The position numbers were made by a program, and so were the translations under genes. The notes beneath the pieces are model-generated. The model ran no database searches and was not told the DNA's origin. It saw only the letters and a program-made list of their open reading frames with translations. From contig NZ_AUMA01000017.1 in assembly GCF_000422565.1 (NCBI RefSeq), positions 1-64,000 of the forward strand: 64,000 nt of DNA, read 5' to 3'. The stretch is from Desulfovibrio aminophilus DSM 12254. GTDB lineage: Bacteria; Desulfobacterota; Desulfovibrionia; Desulfovibrionales; Desulfovibrionaceae. Of the stretch, positions 18,501-24,881 are shown piece by piece (the stretch's first letter is position 1; each line of letters starts with the position of its first letter).

Positions 18501-18540
18501 CTCCGGTCGCCTTGATGAACGTTCGCCTCGTGATGCTCAT
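15505..18540 (-). CDS. fdhA: Formate dehydrogenase catalytic subunit, cysteine form
   Basis: A 1011-residue paralogue of the Sec enzyme, co-linear throughout, with Cys 189 (TGC, 17974-17976) in the active-site context FDHQARI-C-HSPSV where the other copy uses selenocysteine. The Tat signal (SITRRTFIKATGAG), the [4Fe-4S] motif CPFCSCGC and the pterin-binding regions are intact. The ATG at 18540 is chosen because AAGGAGG lies 7 bases upstream; an ATG two codons earlier is too close to that site. Cys formate dehydrogenases are generally slower but do not need selenium, so this is plausibly the isoenzyme for selenium-poor conditions. Confidence 0.95.
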   Translation of the reverse strand: MSITRRTFIKATGAGLAGLALGRLGLDLGPVRAYAAGLKIEGAKEVISICPFCSCGCNTLVHVKDGKIINIEGDPDFPISGGGLCAKGASLKSLHISPERLTKPLYRAPGSDKWEEKDWNWMMERIARRIKDQRDKDFLPKNAAGQLVNRLESVFHLGSSQVSNEEAAVLHQMIRAFGIVHFDHQARICHSPSVPALAECYGRGAMTNHYNDLANADAVLIMGSNCAEHHPMTFKWILKAKEKGAVVIHVDPKFSRTSARSSFHVPIRSGTDIAMLGGMVKYILENKKYFAEFVLNYTNASFLVGEKYSFKDGMFAGFDAAKGKYDKSAWAFEKDEQGLVKRDKTLKHPRCVINVMKAHYDRYSLDRVSSVTGVSKENLLKVYEAFCATGRPDRAGVFCYALGWTQHSVGVQNIRLSGIIQQLLGNVGIAGGGIAALRGEPNVQGTTDHALLYGYLPGYHSTPTANYQTLDEYLKAYTPGTKDPMSVNWWGNRPKYVVSLLKSWYGENATRENDFGYSWVPKMDVGMDCSHLYIFDRMYKGEIKGGFCFGHNPCQSIPNTHKVRKAWDKLDWLVMGDVFHNETTDNWRRPGVDPKTVKTEVFLLPSAYRAEKDGTISNSGRWHMWHYKAVEPLGKSRNMGEMFVEMMNRVRGLYVKEGGIFPEPITKADYPDRFDAEAVARRVNGFFTRDTKIGDKEYKKGQLVPGFPNLKDDGSTTSMCWVYTGGYTEEGGNLAKRRDLTQTPMQARIGLFPGFAWAWPMNRRILYNRASVDQNGKPYNPDKVVIAWENGKWVGDVPDGGYPPMAQEGGKYPFIMTTEGHSQLFGPGREDGPFPEHYEPAETPLSVNPFSKQMHNPVMKVIMSDMDELAKNGDPRFPIVLTTYSLTEHWCSGSETRNAPPLLEAEPQQYVEMSPQLAKEKGVKNGDVVIIESLRGKTEAVAMVTVRVKPFTIMGKTVHLVGMPFCFGWTKPKCGDSTNRVTVSIGDPNTTIPEYKACLVNLRKADKATEL

Positions 18541-18567
18541 GCGCATGCCTCCTTGCACCCTTCCTGC

Positions 18568-18618
18568 CCGGTCCAAGAGCCGCCGAACGACCGGAGGGAT
18601 GAACACGACCGCGGCTCT
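18568..18618 (-). promoter_or_regulatory. fdh leader pseudoknot candidate, copy 2 (Cys operon)
   Basis: AGAGCCGC (18611-18618) pairs with GCGGCTCT (18576-18583), and loop bases CCGGTC (18589-18594) pair perfectly with GACCGG (18568-18573). Compared with copy 1, the outermost stem pair changes from G-C to A-U on both sides, and one pseudoknot pair changes from U-G to U-A. The element ends 27 bases before the start codon, against 26 in copy 1. Confidence 0.6.
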
Positions 18619-18650
18619 ATGTATTGATATTATTTTTCACAATACATAGA
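18616..18650 (-). promoter_or_regulatory. Perfect 11-bp inverted repeat over the Cys fdhA core promoter
   Basis: TCTATGTATTG (18616-18626) and CAATACATAGA (18640-18650) form a perfect dyad with a 13-base AT-rich spacer. It lies between the -35 and the leader hairpin, where a repressor would block RNA polymerase. The Sec operon has nothing similar. A ModE-type regulator gene lies just upstream. Confidence 0.65.
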
Positions 18651-18710
18651 CGTGGTCAATTCAATGAGGCGAAAAATACAATGATTTTAAAATATTACTT
18701 CAAACATAAT
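18634..18710 (-). promoter_or_regulatory. fdhA (Cys) promoter with upstream AT-rich box
   Basis: On the minus strand TTGACC (18654-18659) is a -35 candidate; AATAAT lies 19 bases further on. The AT-rich box 18670-18710 lies 10 bases upstream of the -35, exactly as in the Sec operon, and the distance from -35 to leader hairpin differs by only one base between the copies. Confidence 0.6.
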
Positions 18711-18746
18711 GAAGGTCTGGCACCGGGCGGCGCCAAATGGAATGGA

Positions 18747-19229
18747 TCAACGAAGAGGCGATTCGCCCCCGTCGTCCTGGAAACGACGCGCCGGGAAAGG
18801 AAATACTTCGGAAGCCGCATCCACGGCAGCGGACTCCACACGTTCGAACCAACGCTGGAACCATTCGGCCATGGCCCGCCCTTCCGGGGTGAGCACGATG
18901 CCCTGGCGGCGGCTGCCCCTCGACTCCACCAGCTTGAAGCCCAGGGCCTTTTCACTCCGCTGGATCTTGCCCCAGGCGGCCCGATAGGACATGCCCAGGC
19001 TCTCGGCGGCCTTCTTCAACGAACCGAGGCGTTCGACCTGGAACAGGAGTTGGGCGCGGCCCGCGCCGAAACACATGTCGCCGTCCCGCTCCAGCCATAA
19101 GTGCAGCCGCACGGTGGGGCTGGATGCGGACGCGGAGAGGCCCGCCATCGGCCGGGCAGCGTGCTCCGCCTTCCTGGCCTTCTCGCGCCTGCCGCGCTCT
19201 TCCGGCTCCCGGGCCATACCCTCGTCCAT
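18747..19229 (-). CDS. ModE-type winged-helix regulator without molybdate domain
   Basis: A 160-residue protein matching the N-terminal DNA-binding domain of ModE: LEKDG-like VRLHLWLERDGDMCFG, then VERLGSLKKAAESLGMSYRAAWGKIQ (in two parts, about residues 67-92), KALGFKLVES and GIVLTPEGRAM. It lacks the C-terminal Mop domains that bind molybdate in ModE, so any sensing must be indirect. A charged N-terminal extension of about 40 residues is not conserved in ModE. ATG 19229 has AGGGAG upstream. It lies upstream of, and in the same direction as, the Cys fdh operon and is a candidate regulator of it. Confidence 0.75.
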   Translation of the reverse strand: MDEGMAREPEERGRREKARKAEHAARPMAGLSASASSPTVRLHLWLERDGDMCFGAGRAQLLFQVERLGSLKKAAESLGMSYRAAWGKIQRSEKALGFKLVESRGSRRQGIVLTPEGRAMAEWFQRWFERVESAAVDAASEVFPFPARRFQDDGGESPLR

Positions 19230-19281
19230 GTCCACTCCCTTCGGCGCACGGACTCCCGTACGCTCGACACGATGCGGACAT

Positions 19282-19303
19282 GTTATGTCAAAAATGACAG
19301 AAC
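19282..19303. promoter_or_regulatory. Inverted repeat upstream of the ModE-type regulator
   Basis: GTTATGTCA and TGACAGAAC, separated by AAAA, form a 9-bp dyad with one mismatch about 53 bases before the regulator start. On the minus strand a TTGACA -35-like hexamer is embedded in it. It may be an autoregulatory operator. Confidence 0.45.
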
Positions 19304-19380
19304 GGCAGAAAAAGGGGATATGCGCCGATTTTGACACCAGATCACTTGTTCCCAAGCAACCGGGCCACGCGGAAAAACAG

Positions 19381-19575
19381 TTACTTCTTTCGTTCGCGGA
19401 GATTCTTGAAGGAAATGCCCGCCAGACAGCCCACCAGCGCGCCGAGGAGAAGCCCGCGCTCCAGGCTCATGATGCCGGTCCAGCCCGCCAGCAAGCCCAG
19501 GGAGCCGCCCACGAGAATGCCCTTGGCCAGGGCTTCGAGCCAGAGTTCCAGGTTCTTGTCGCGGTCGTCGGGCAT
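19381..19575 (-). CDS. Small two-helix membrane protein
   Basis: A 64-residue protein with a charged N-terminus (MPDDRDKNLELWLEALAK), then two hydrophobic glycine-rich segments, GILVGGSLGLLAGWTGI and GLLLGALVGCLAGISF, and a basic tail NLRERKK. That pattern predicts a small inner-membrane hairpin. I do not recognise a family with certainty. TAGGAG precedes the ATG, and the gene starts 8 bases after the stop of the PilZ gene, so the two form an operon and may act together. Confidence 0.7.
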   Translation of the reverse strand: MPDDRDKNLELWLEALAKGILVGGSLGLLAGWTGIMSLERGLLLGALVGCLAGISFKNLRERKK

Positions 19576-19583
19576 CTCGTCTC

Positions 19584-20288
19584 CTAGCGGGTAGTCGCGC
19601 GCGCGGACTGGAGCCACACGGGCGCGGAGTCTTCGAAGGCCACGCCGATTCCCGGCAACCGTCGCGAAACGCCCCAGGGTCGAAACCAGCGCACCACGCA
19701 CCGCACCGGGCCGCCCTGGTCCGGCGAATTCTCCTCGGGGAAGAGCAACCACAGTTTCTGCCCGACCTCGAACACGCCGAAGGCCACCATGAAACAGCCC
19801 GTGGCCGAGACATTGGTGGTGACGGCGCGCTCCCCTTGTTCTGATGCCTGATCAGGGCCGCGCAGAATCAGGGCACTGTGGCTCACGTCATGGCGGTCGC
19901 TCATGCGCAGCGGCCGGGGGTGGAAGCCGGCGCATTCCTTGAGCAGGAAACCGTCCATGTCCCGAGCCTGGCGTACCGTGGCGCCCAGGGACACTCCCCG
20001 GATGCCTCCCTGCTCCTGATTGTGCAGCAGCCGCAGCACTGGAAAATGCTCCAGCACGGCCTGAAGATTTTCCCGGTCACGGGCCGGGCAGCGGATCCAG
20101 GTGGGCAAGTCCAGCAGAATGCCGTTGTAAATCCGGCCCACGGCACCAGCAGGCCGGCCGCCGGGACCGTCGATGGCGTCGAAGGTCACGCCGAGACGCG
20201 CCAGCTCCTGTTCATAGGCGGAACGGGCGTCGCCGGGTTCAGCGACGAGAAGAACCCGGAGGCTGGCGATATCCGGCGGGCGTCTCAT
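19584..20288 (-). CDS. PilZ-domain protein with N-terminal receiver-like region
   Basis: A 234-residue protein. The C-terminal half is a PilZ domain, the c-di-GMP receptor fold: RAVTTNVSATGCFM holds the (D/N)XSXXG motif, and CVVRWF and GIGVAF follow as the usual strands. The N-terminal half (SLRVLLVAEPGDARSAYEQELARLG in outline) looks like a degenerate receiver-type Rossmann fold without a clear phospho-acceptor. It may link c-di-GMP, which the diguanylate cyclase at 38462 could make, to surface behaviour. The start at ATG 20288 is chosen over a longer frame without ribosome site. Confidence 0.75.
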   Translation of the reverse strand: MRRPPDIASLRVLLVAEPGDARSAYEQELARLGVTFDAIDGPGGRPAGAVGRIYNGILLDLPTWIRCPARDRENLQAVLEHFPVLRLLHNQEQGGIRGVSLGATVRQARDMDGFLLKECAGFHPRPLRMSDRHDVSHSALILRGPDQASEQGERAVTTNVSATGCFMVAFGVFEVGQKLWLLFPEENSPDQGGPVRCVVRWFRPWGVSRRLPGIGVAFEDSAPVWLQSARATTR

Positions 20289-20387
20289 GCGCGTTTCTTC
20301 TCGCACAGAATACGGACGGAAACAAGGCGGCCTGGGAAACTCCGCCGGGACGAGCATATTCCGATGACAATTTCTTCATTTTTCAAC

Positions 20388-20416
20388 TTGACAATGAAAT
20401 TCATTATCATTAAATC
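20388..20416 (+). promoter_or_regulatory. feo promoter with Fur box
   Basis: TTGACA (20388-20393), a 17-base spacer and TAAATC (20411-20416) form a promoter. GACAATGAAATTCATTATC (20390-20408) matches 16 of 19 positions of the consensus Fur box and covers the -35 to -10 interval, so Fe2+-Fur should block polymerase. This predicts iron-repressed transcription of the feo genes. Confidence 0.88.
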
Positions 20417-20454
20417 CTGACTCGCCGGGGACACCCGGAAAGGATGAAAGACCC

Positions 20455-20616
20455 ATGCTGGAAAACATCGTCGTCATCGTCATCGTGGCCGCAGCCCTGG
20501 TTTACGTCGTCAGCCGCTTCGTCCGCACGGGCAAGCCCGGCTCAGGGTGCGGCGGCTGCTCCAGCCGGGGCTCCTGCCCTTCAGCCGACCGACGCGGCCC
20601 TGGTAACGACTGCTGA
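20455..20616 (+). CDS. FeoB-associated Cys-rich membrane protein
   Basis: A 53-residue protein with one N-terminal membrane helix (IVVIVIVAAALVYVVSRF) and a cytoplasmic tail with a cysteine cluster, CGGCSS..SCPS and a final Cys. This is the layout of the small FeoB-associated Cys-rich proteins (FeoC-like in position). It is the first gene after the Fur-controlled promoter and is followed by feoA and feoB, so it probably helps ferrous-iron transport, perhaps by handling Fe2+ at the cytoplasmic face. AAAGGA lies about 10 bases upstream. Confidence 0.8.
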   Translation: MLENIVVIVIVAAALVYVVSRFVRTGKPGSGCGGCSSRGSCPSADRRGPGNDC

Positions 20617-20629
20617 ACCGAGGAGAGAC

Positions 20630-20890
20630 ATGAGCACGCACTTCTGCTTGAGACAGGCCCAGGTGAATCAACGGCTGCGCATCCGCACCATCACGGCCAA
20701 AGGCGAACTGGGGCGGCGAATCCGCGACATGGGGCTGATCCCCAACACGGAAATCCGGGTCATCGGCAAGGCCCCCCTGCATGATCCGGTGGCCCTGCGC
20801 CTGTTGGACTTCACCCTGACCCTGCGCAACAGCGAGGCCGACCACATCACCGTCGAGCCCCTGGCCGAGGAGGAAACCGTCCATGAGTAA
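20630..20890 (+). CDS. feoA: Ferrous iron transport protein FeoA
   Basis: An 86-residue SH3-like FeoA protein. The fold is indicated by RLRIRTITAKGELGRRIRDMGL, a match to the usual GE..RRL.DMGL pattern, followed by NTEIRVIGKAPLHDPVALRLLDF and TLRNSEADHITVE. FeoA binds FeoB and supports its transport activity. GAGGAG lies 5 bases ahead of the ATG. An in-frame extension towards base 20444 overlaps the Cys-rich gene and is rejected. It overlaps feoB by 8 bases. Confidence 0.95.
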   Translation: MSTHFCLRQAQVNQRLRIRTITAKGELGRRIRDMGLIPNTEIRVIGKAPLHDPVALRLLDFTLTLRNSEADHITVEPLAEEETVHE

Positions 20891-23147
20891 AGGCGAAGCC
20901 CGCGTGCTCCAGATGTCCGCCCAAGGCGGCGAGCAGCCCGTCCACGCCGGGAAGGACGACATGGTCATCGCCCTGGCCGGAAACCCCAACTGCGGCAAGA
21001 CCACCATGTTCAACGCCCTCACCGGCGCGCGGCAGCACGTGGGCAACTGGCCCGGCGTGACCGTGGAGAAGAAGACCGGCGTGCCCCATCTGGGCGATGC
21101 GGCCATGACCGTGGTGGATCTGCCCGGAACCTACTCGCTCACTGCCTACAGCGAGGAAGAGGTGGTCGCCCGCAACTTCCTGGTGAATGAGCGCCCCGAC
21201 GTGGTGGTGGACGTGCTCAACGCCGGAGCCCTGGAGCGCAACCTCTATCTCGCCGTGCAGTTCCTGGAGCTGGGGGTGCCGGTGGTCCTGGCCCTGAACA
21301 TGATGGACGAGGTGCGCAAGGAGGGCAGGGAAATCGACGTGGCCCTTCTGGAAAAGCTCACCGGCTGTCCGGCGGTGGAGACCGTGGCCCGCGCGGCCCA
21401 GGGCACACGGGAACTGCTGACGGCCGCCCGCGCCCTCTCCTCCTCCCGCAAGGGGGAGGCCTGGAACCATCCCCTGCGCATCACCTACGGCTCCGACCTG
21501 GACCCCGTGCTCGGCGAGATGGAATGCCTCGTGGAGCGCAAGGGCCTGTTCGCGGGCAAGCTCCCGGCCCGTTGGGTGGCGCTCAAGTATTTGGAGGGCG
21601 ACAGCCAGCTCGTGGCCATGGGCCGCGCCGCCAACCCCGCCCTGTCCGAGCGCCTGGAGGGCATGGTGACCAAGGTGGCCGATCACCTTCAGAAAACGCT
21701 CGACGCCACCCCCGACGCCATCATCGCCGACTACCGTTACGGTTGGATCGCGGGCATCGTGCGTCAGGCCGTGCGTCGCCCCGGAGTGGACGCCCAGCGC
21801 CTGTCCATCTCGGACCAGATGGACCGCGTCCTGACCCACCGGCTGGCCGGGCCGCTCATCATGATCGGCATCGTCTACCTCATCTACACCATCACCTTCA
21901 CCCTGGGCGAGGTGCCCATGGGCTGGGTGGAGAACTTCTTCGGCTGGCTGGGCGACACGGCCACGGCCATCCTGCCCGAGGGCCTGCTGCGTTCACTGGT
22001 GGTCTCCGGCGTCATCGACGGCGTGGGCGGCGTCATGGGCTTCGTGCCGCTCATCCTGATCATGTTCCTGCTCATCTCGGCCCTGGAGGACTCCGGCTAC
22101 ATCGCGCGCATGGCCTACATGCTCGACCGCGTCTTCCGCATCTTCGGCCTGCACGGCACATCGGTGCTGCCCTTCATCGTCTCCGGCGGCATCGCGGGCG
22201 GCTGCGCCGTGCCCGGCGTCATGGCCACGCGCACCCTGCGCAGTCCCAAGGAAAAGCTGGCCACCCTGCTGGTCTCCCCGTTCATGACCTGCGGCGCGAA
22301 GATCCCGGTCTTCCTCATGCTGGCCGCGGCCTTCTTCCCCGGCGCCGAGGCCGACGTCATGTTCGCCATCACTCTCGCGGCCTGGGCCTCGGCCCTGCTC
22401 GTGGCCCGGCTCCTGCGCTCGACCATCATCAAGGGCGAGGCCACGCCCTTCGTCATGGAACTGCCCCCCTACCGCATCCCGACCCTACGCGGCGTGCTCA
22501 TCCACACCTTCGAGCGCACCTACGAATACATCCGCAAGGCGGGCACGGTGATCCTGGCCATCTCCATCCTGCTATGGGCGGGCATGACCTTCCCCGCTTT
22601 GCCCGAGGAGACCGCGGCCGTCTTCCAGGACCGCCAGGCAGTCCTGGAGCAGCGCTTGGCCGAGGCCAAGACCGCGGGAGCCGCCGAGGAACAGGTGGCC
22701 GCCCTGGAACAGGAAAAGACCGCCGTGGCCGCCGCTGAAGCCGAAGCCGCCCTGGAGCACACCCTGGCCGGACGCCTGGGGCATGCCCTGGAGCCGATCT
22801 CCCGGCTGGCGGGCTTCAACTGGCGCGTGAACATCTCCCTGGTGGGCGGCTTCGCGGCCAAGGAAGTCATCGTTTCCACCCTGGGCACGGCCTACTCCCT
22901 GGGCGAGGTGGACGCCGAGGAGGCGACCCCGCTTTCCGAGAGCCTGGCCAACGACCCGGACTTCTCCAAGGCTTCCGCCATCGCGCTCATGGCCTTCACC
23001 CTGCTCTACGCCCCCTGCTTCGTGACCGTGGTGGCCATGGCCCGGGAATCGAGCTGGAAGTGGGCCGGATTCAGCATGGTCTTCAACACCTTGCTGGCCT
23101 TCGTGGTGGCCGTGGGGCTCTATCAGGCCTCCCGACTGGCTTTCTGA
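20883..23147 (+). CDS. feoB: Ferrous iron transporter FeoB
   Basis: A 754-residue inner-membrane Fe2+ importer. The N-terminal G domain has G1 GNPNCGKTT (about residues 37-45), G2/switch region VGNWPGVTVEKKTG, G3 DLPGTYSL and G4 LNMMDE; the helical domain follows. The membrane part contains paired gate regions, GVGGVMGFVPLI and VSGGIAGGCAVPGVMATR with conserved Cys, and MTCGAKIPVF. A coiled-coil insert rich in Glu and Ala (EQRLAEAKTAGAAEEQVA region) lies before the last membrane block. It is translationally coupled to feoA and ends at a terminator. Confidence 0.97.
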   Translation: MSKGEARVLQMSAQGGEQPVHAGKDDMVIALAGNPNCGKTTMFNALTGARQHVGNWPGVTVEKKTGVPHLGDAAMTVVDLPGTYSLTAYSEEEVVARNFLVNERPDVVVDVLNAGALERNLYLAVQFLELGVPVVLALNMMDEVRKEGREIDVALLEKLTGCPAVETVARAAQGTRELLTAARALSSSRKGEAWNHPLRITYGSDLDPVLGEMECLVERKGLFAGKLPARWVALKYLEGDSQLVAMGRAANPALSERLEGMVTKVADHLQKTLDATPDAIIADYRYGWIAGIVRQAVRRPGVDAQRLSISDQMDRVLTHRLAGPLIMIGIVYLIYTITFTLGEVPMGWVENFFGWLGDTATAILPEGLLRSLVVSGVIDGVGGVMGFVPLILIMFLLISALEDSGYIARMAYMLDRVFRIFGLHGTSVLPFIVSGGIAGGCAVPGVMATRTLRSPKEKLATLLVSPFMTCGAKIPVFLMLAAAFFPGAEADVMFAITLAAWASALLVARLLRSTIIKGEATPFVMELPPYRIPTLRGVLIHTFERTYEYIRKAGTVILAISILLWAGMTFPALPEETAAVFQDRQAVLEQRLAEAKTAGAAEEQVAALEQEKTAVAAAEAEAALEHTLAGRLGHALEPISRLAGFNWRVNISLVGGFAAKEVIVSTLGTAYSLGEVDAEEATPLSESLANDPDFSKASAIALMAFTLLYAPCFVTVVAMARESSWKWAGFSMVFNTLLAFVVAVGLYQASRLAF

Positions 23148-23163
23148 TCCATTCCCGTCGTCC

Positions 23164-23200
23164 AGGCCGGGACCGGCGTTGCCGTTCCCGGCCTTTTTTT
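23164..23200 (+). terminator. Terminator of the feo operon
   Basis: AGGCCGGGA pairs with TCCCGGCCT around a 13-base GC-rich loop and is followed by seven T residues, directly after feoB. Confidence 0.85.
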
Positions 23201-23272
23201 CCGCCCACGGCGCGGCTTCCCTTTCAGCGTGAAAATCCCTATGGTGCCCGCTGCCTGGAGGATTCACCGATC

Positions 23273-24244
23273 ATGAGCCGTGCCGCCGCCATCCTAACCG
23301 CCCTGCGCGACGTTCTGCGCAGCGGCGTCCGTCTGAGTCTCGATCTCTTCAAGATCATGATCCCGATCATCGTGGGTGTGAAGATCCTCAAGGAACTCGG
23401 ACTGATCGCCTACCTGGCCTGGCCTCTGAAGCCGGTCATGGCCCTGGTGGGGCTCCCCGCCGAGATGGGCCTGGTCTGGGCCACGGCCATGTTCAACAAC
23501 ATCTACTCCGCCTTCATCGTGCTCGCCTCCCTGGCCGAAGGCGTGCCGTTGAACCAGGCCCAGGTCACGGTGCTGGCCTGCCTCATGCTCGTGGCCCACA
23601 ACCTGCCCATCGAGCTGACCATCGTGCGCAAGTCGGGCCCGCGCCTGCCCTTCCAGTTCTTCACCCGGGTTCTGGGCGCCCTGGCCTTCGGCATGATCCT
23701 GAACCTCACCTATACGGCCACCGGCGCGCTCCAGGGGCCGGCCACGATCCTCTTCCAGGCGGCCGCTGGGCCGGAGCCCCTCTGGCGATGGGCCCTCGGC
23801 GAAATCCGCAATCTGGCCTCCATCTTCTGCATCATCACGAGCCTCATCGGACTCATGCGTCTGCTTCAGGCGCTGCGCCTGCTGGATCTCTGCAATGCGC
23901 TGCTGCGCCCCGTGCTGCGGATCATGGGCATCGGCCCCCGGGCGGCCACCATCACCATCGTCGGTTTGGTCATGGGGCTGGCGTACGGCGGCGGGCTCAT
24001 CATCCACGAAGCCCGCGAAGGCCAGGTCGAAGGCCGGGACGTCTTCGCCTCCCTGACCCTCATGGGCCTGTGCCACAGCCTCATCGAGGACACCCTGCTC
24101 ATGCTGCTCATCGGCACGCACCTGTCCGGCATCCTCTGGGGCCGACTGCTCTTTTCCCTGGTCGCCACGGCCCTGCTCGTACGTATCGGCGCGCGGCTCT
24201 CCAACACCGCGCAGAACCGCTACCTCTGGGCCGAGGCCCGCTGA
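23273..24244 (+). CDS. Nucleoside-recognition (GATE) domain membrane protein
   Basis: A 323-residue polytopic membrane protein with two Gate-type domains. The first contains LFKIMIPIIVGVKILKELG and FNNIYSAFIVLASLAEG; the second has GLVMGLAYGGGLIIHEAREG and GLCHSLIEDTLLMLLIG. This matches the uncharacterised nucleoside-recognition/spore-maturation-like family related to FeoB and NupC gates. GGAGG lies 11 bases before the ATG. It follows feoB after a terminator and is co-directional with ridA 14 bases downstream. A role in transport is likely; the substrate is unknown. Confidence 0.8.
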   Translation: MSRAAAILTALRDVLRSGVRLSLDLFKIMIPIIVGVKILKELGLIAYLAWPLKPVMALVGLPAEMGLVWATAMFNNIYSAFIVLASLAEGVPLNQAQVTVLACLMLVAHNLPIELTIVRKSGPRLPFQFFTRVLGALAFGMILNLTYTATGALQGPATILFQAAAGPEPLWRWALGEIRNLASIFCIITSLIGLMRLLQALRLLDLCNALLRPVLRIMGIGPRAATITIVGLVMGLAYGGGLIIHEAREGQVEGRDVFASLTLMGLCHSLIEDTLLMLLIGTHLSGILWGRLLFSLVATALLVRIGARLSNTAQNRYLWAEAR

Positions 24245-24258
24245 CACGGAGGAAAACG

Positions 24259-24648
24259 ATGGACGAGATCACGGTCATCCACACCGACAAGGCCCCGGCC
24301 GCCCTGGGACCATACTCCCAGGCCCTGGCCTGGAACGGACTGCTCGTCCTGAGCGGCCAGACCGGCCTGGACCCGGTCACGGGCGAACTCGTTTCCGATT
24401 TCGCCGGGCAGGTCCGGCAGGTGCTGGACAACCTCGGCGCGGTCCTGTCCCAGGCAGGGGCGGGCTTCGCCGACGTGCTGGCGGCGGATGTCTTCCTCAC
24501 GGACATGGGCCGCTTCGCGGAGTTCAACGCCATCTACGCCGAGTATTTCCGGGAGCACAAACCGGCCCGGACCACGGTGGCGGTCAGCGCCCTGCCAAAA
24601 AACGGGCAGGTCGAGATCAAATTCCTGGCCCGGCTGCCCCGATCCTGA
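24259..24648 (+). CDS. ridA: RidA family enamine/imine deaminase
   Basis: A 129-residue trimeric Rid protein that hydrolyses reactive 2-aminoacrylate and related enamines released by PLP enzymes. Family hallmarks are LGPYSQAL, LSGQTGLDP and the C-terminal ARTTVAVSALPKNGQVEIKF with the catalytic Arg. Its length is typical. AGGAG precedes the ATG. The gene follows the membrane protein by 14 bases, so they are probably one transcript, which would run on into the leader of the aromatic gene downstream. Confidence 0.95.
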   Translation: MDEITVIHTDKAPAALGPYSQALAWNGLLVLSGQTGLDPVTGELVSDFAGQVRQVLDNLGAVLSQAGAGFADVLAADVFLTDMGRFAEFNAIYAEYFREHKPARTTVAVSALPKNGQVEIKFLARLPRS

Positions 24649-24698
24649 TCCGCGCCGCCGCTTGACAAGGGAGCCTCGAGAGGCGTAAGCGCTTGCTC

Positions 24699-24776
24699 AT
24701 GCAGACCCGGACCGACAGCCGCTTCTTTTTCTTCTTTTTCTTTAGCAGCGCCTGTGGTCTGGGGGTGCGCGAGTAA
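24699..24776 (+). CDS. Phe-rich leader peptide of the ADH synthase gene
   Basis: A 25-codon reading frame whose codons 9-15 (24723-24743) are seven consecutive Phe codons, alternating TTC and TTT. After the Phe run it reads SSACGLGVRE and stops. Such a run is typical of attenuation leader peptides (compare PheL), where scarcity of charged tRNA-Phe stalls the ribosome. An in-frame TTG two codons upstream (24693) is an alternative start with AGAGG 9 bases before it, a better ribosome site than the ATG has. The T/C-rich tract stands out sharply in this GC-rich sequence. Confidence 0.8.
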   Translation: MQTRTDSRFFFFFFFSSACGLGVRE

Positions 24777-24843
24777 GGTCGAAAACGAACACGAAACGCT
24801 CCCGAAGGCCGCAGGCATACCGCCCGCGGCCTTCGTCGTTTCG
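24756..24843 (+). promoter_or_regulatory. Candidate Phe attenuator: competing antiterminator and 3:4 hairpin
   Basis: CGAAGGCCGC (24803-24812) pairs with GCGGCCTTCG (24826-24835), extended by CGAAACG (24792-24798) with CGTTTCG (24837-24843). The competing stem pairs GGTCTGGGGGTGCG (24756-24769, codons 20-24 of the leader peptide) with CGCTCCCGAAGGCC (24797-24810) at 11 of 14 positions. A ribosome stalled on the Phe codons leaves the first segment free; one at the stop codon covers it. No T run follows the 3:4 stem, so the release step is uncertain. Confidence 0.7.
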
Positions 24844-24881
24844 GTCGCGGCGGATTCGGGACAATCCCCTGGGAGGCCGAC

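Noticed and set aside
14926-18627. A 1233-codon open frame on the plus strand
   Set aside because: It is antisense to the Cys fdhAB genes and arises from GC-rich third positions. Its translation has no family features, while the minus strand encodes full FdhA and FdhB.
24662-24690. TTGACA promoter directly before the Phe leader peptide
   Set aside because: The -10 17 bases on (GTAAGC) is poor and would start the transcript almost at the leader ATG, losing its ribosome site. The transcript may instead come from ridA or further upstream.
24649-24881. A T-box riboswitch before ADH synthase
   Set aside because: No T-box sequence or specifier stem was found; the Phe leader peptide and competing stems explain the region better.
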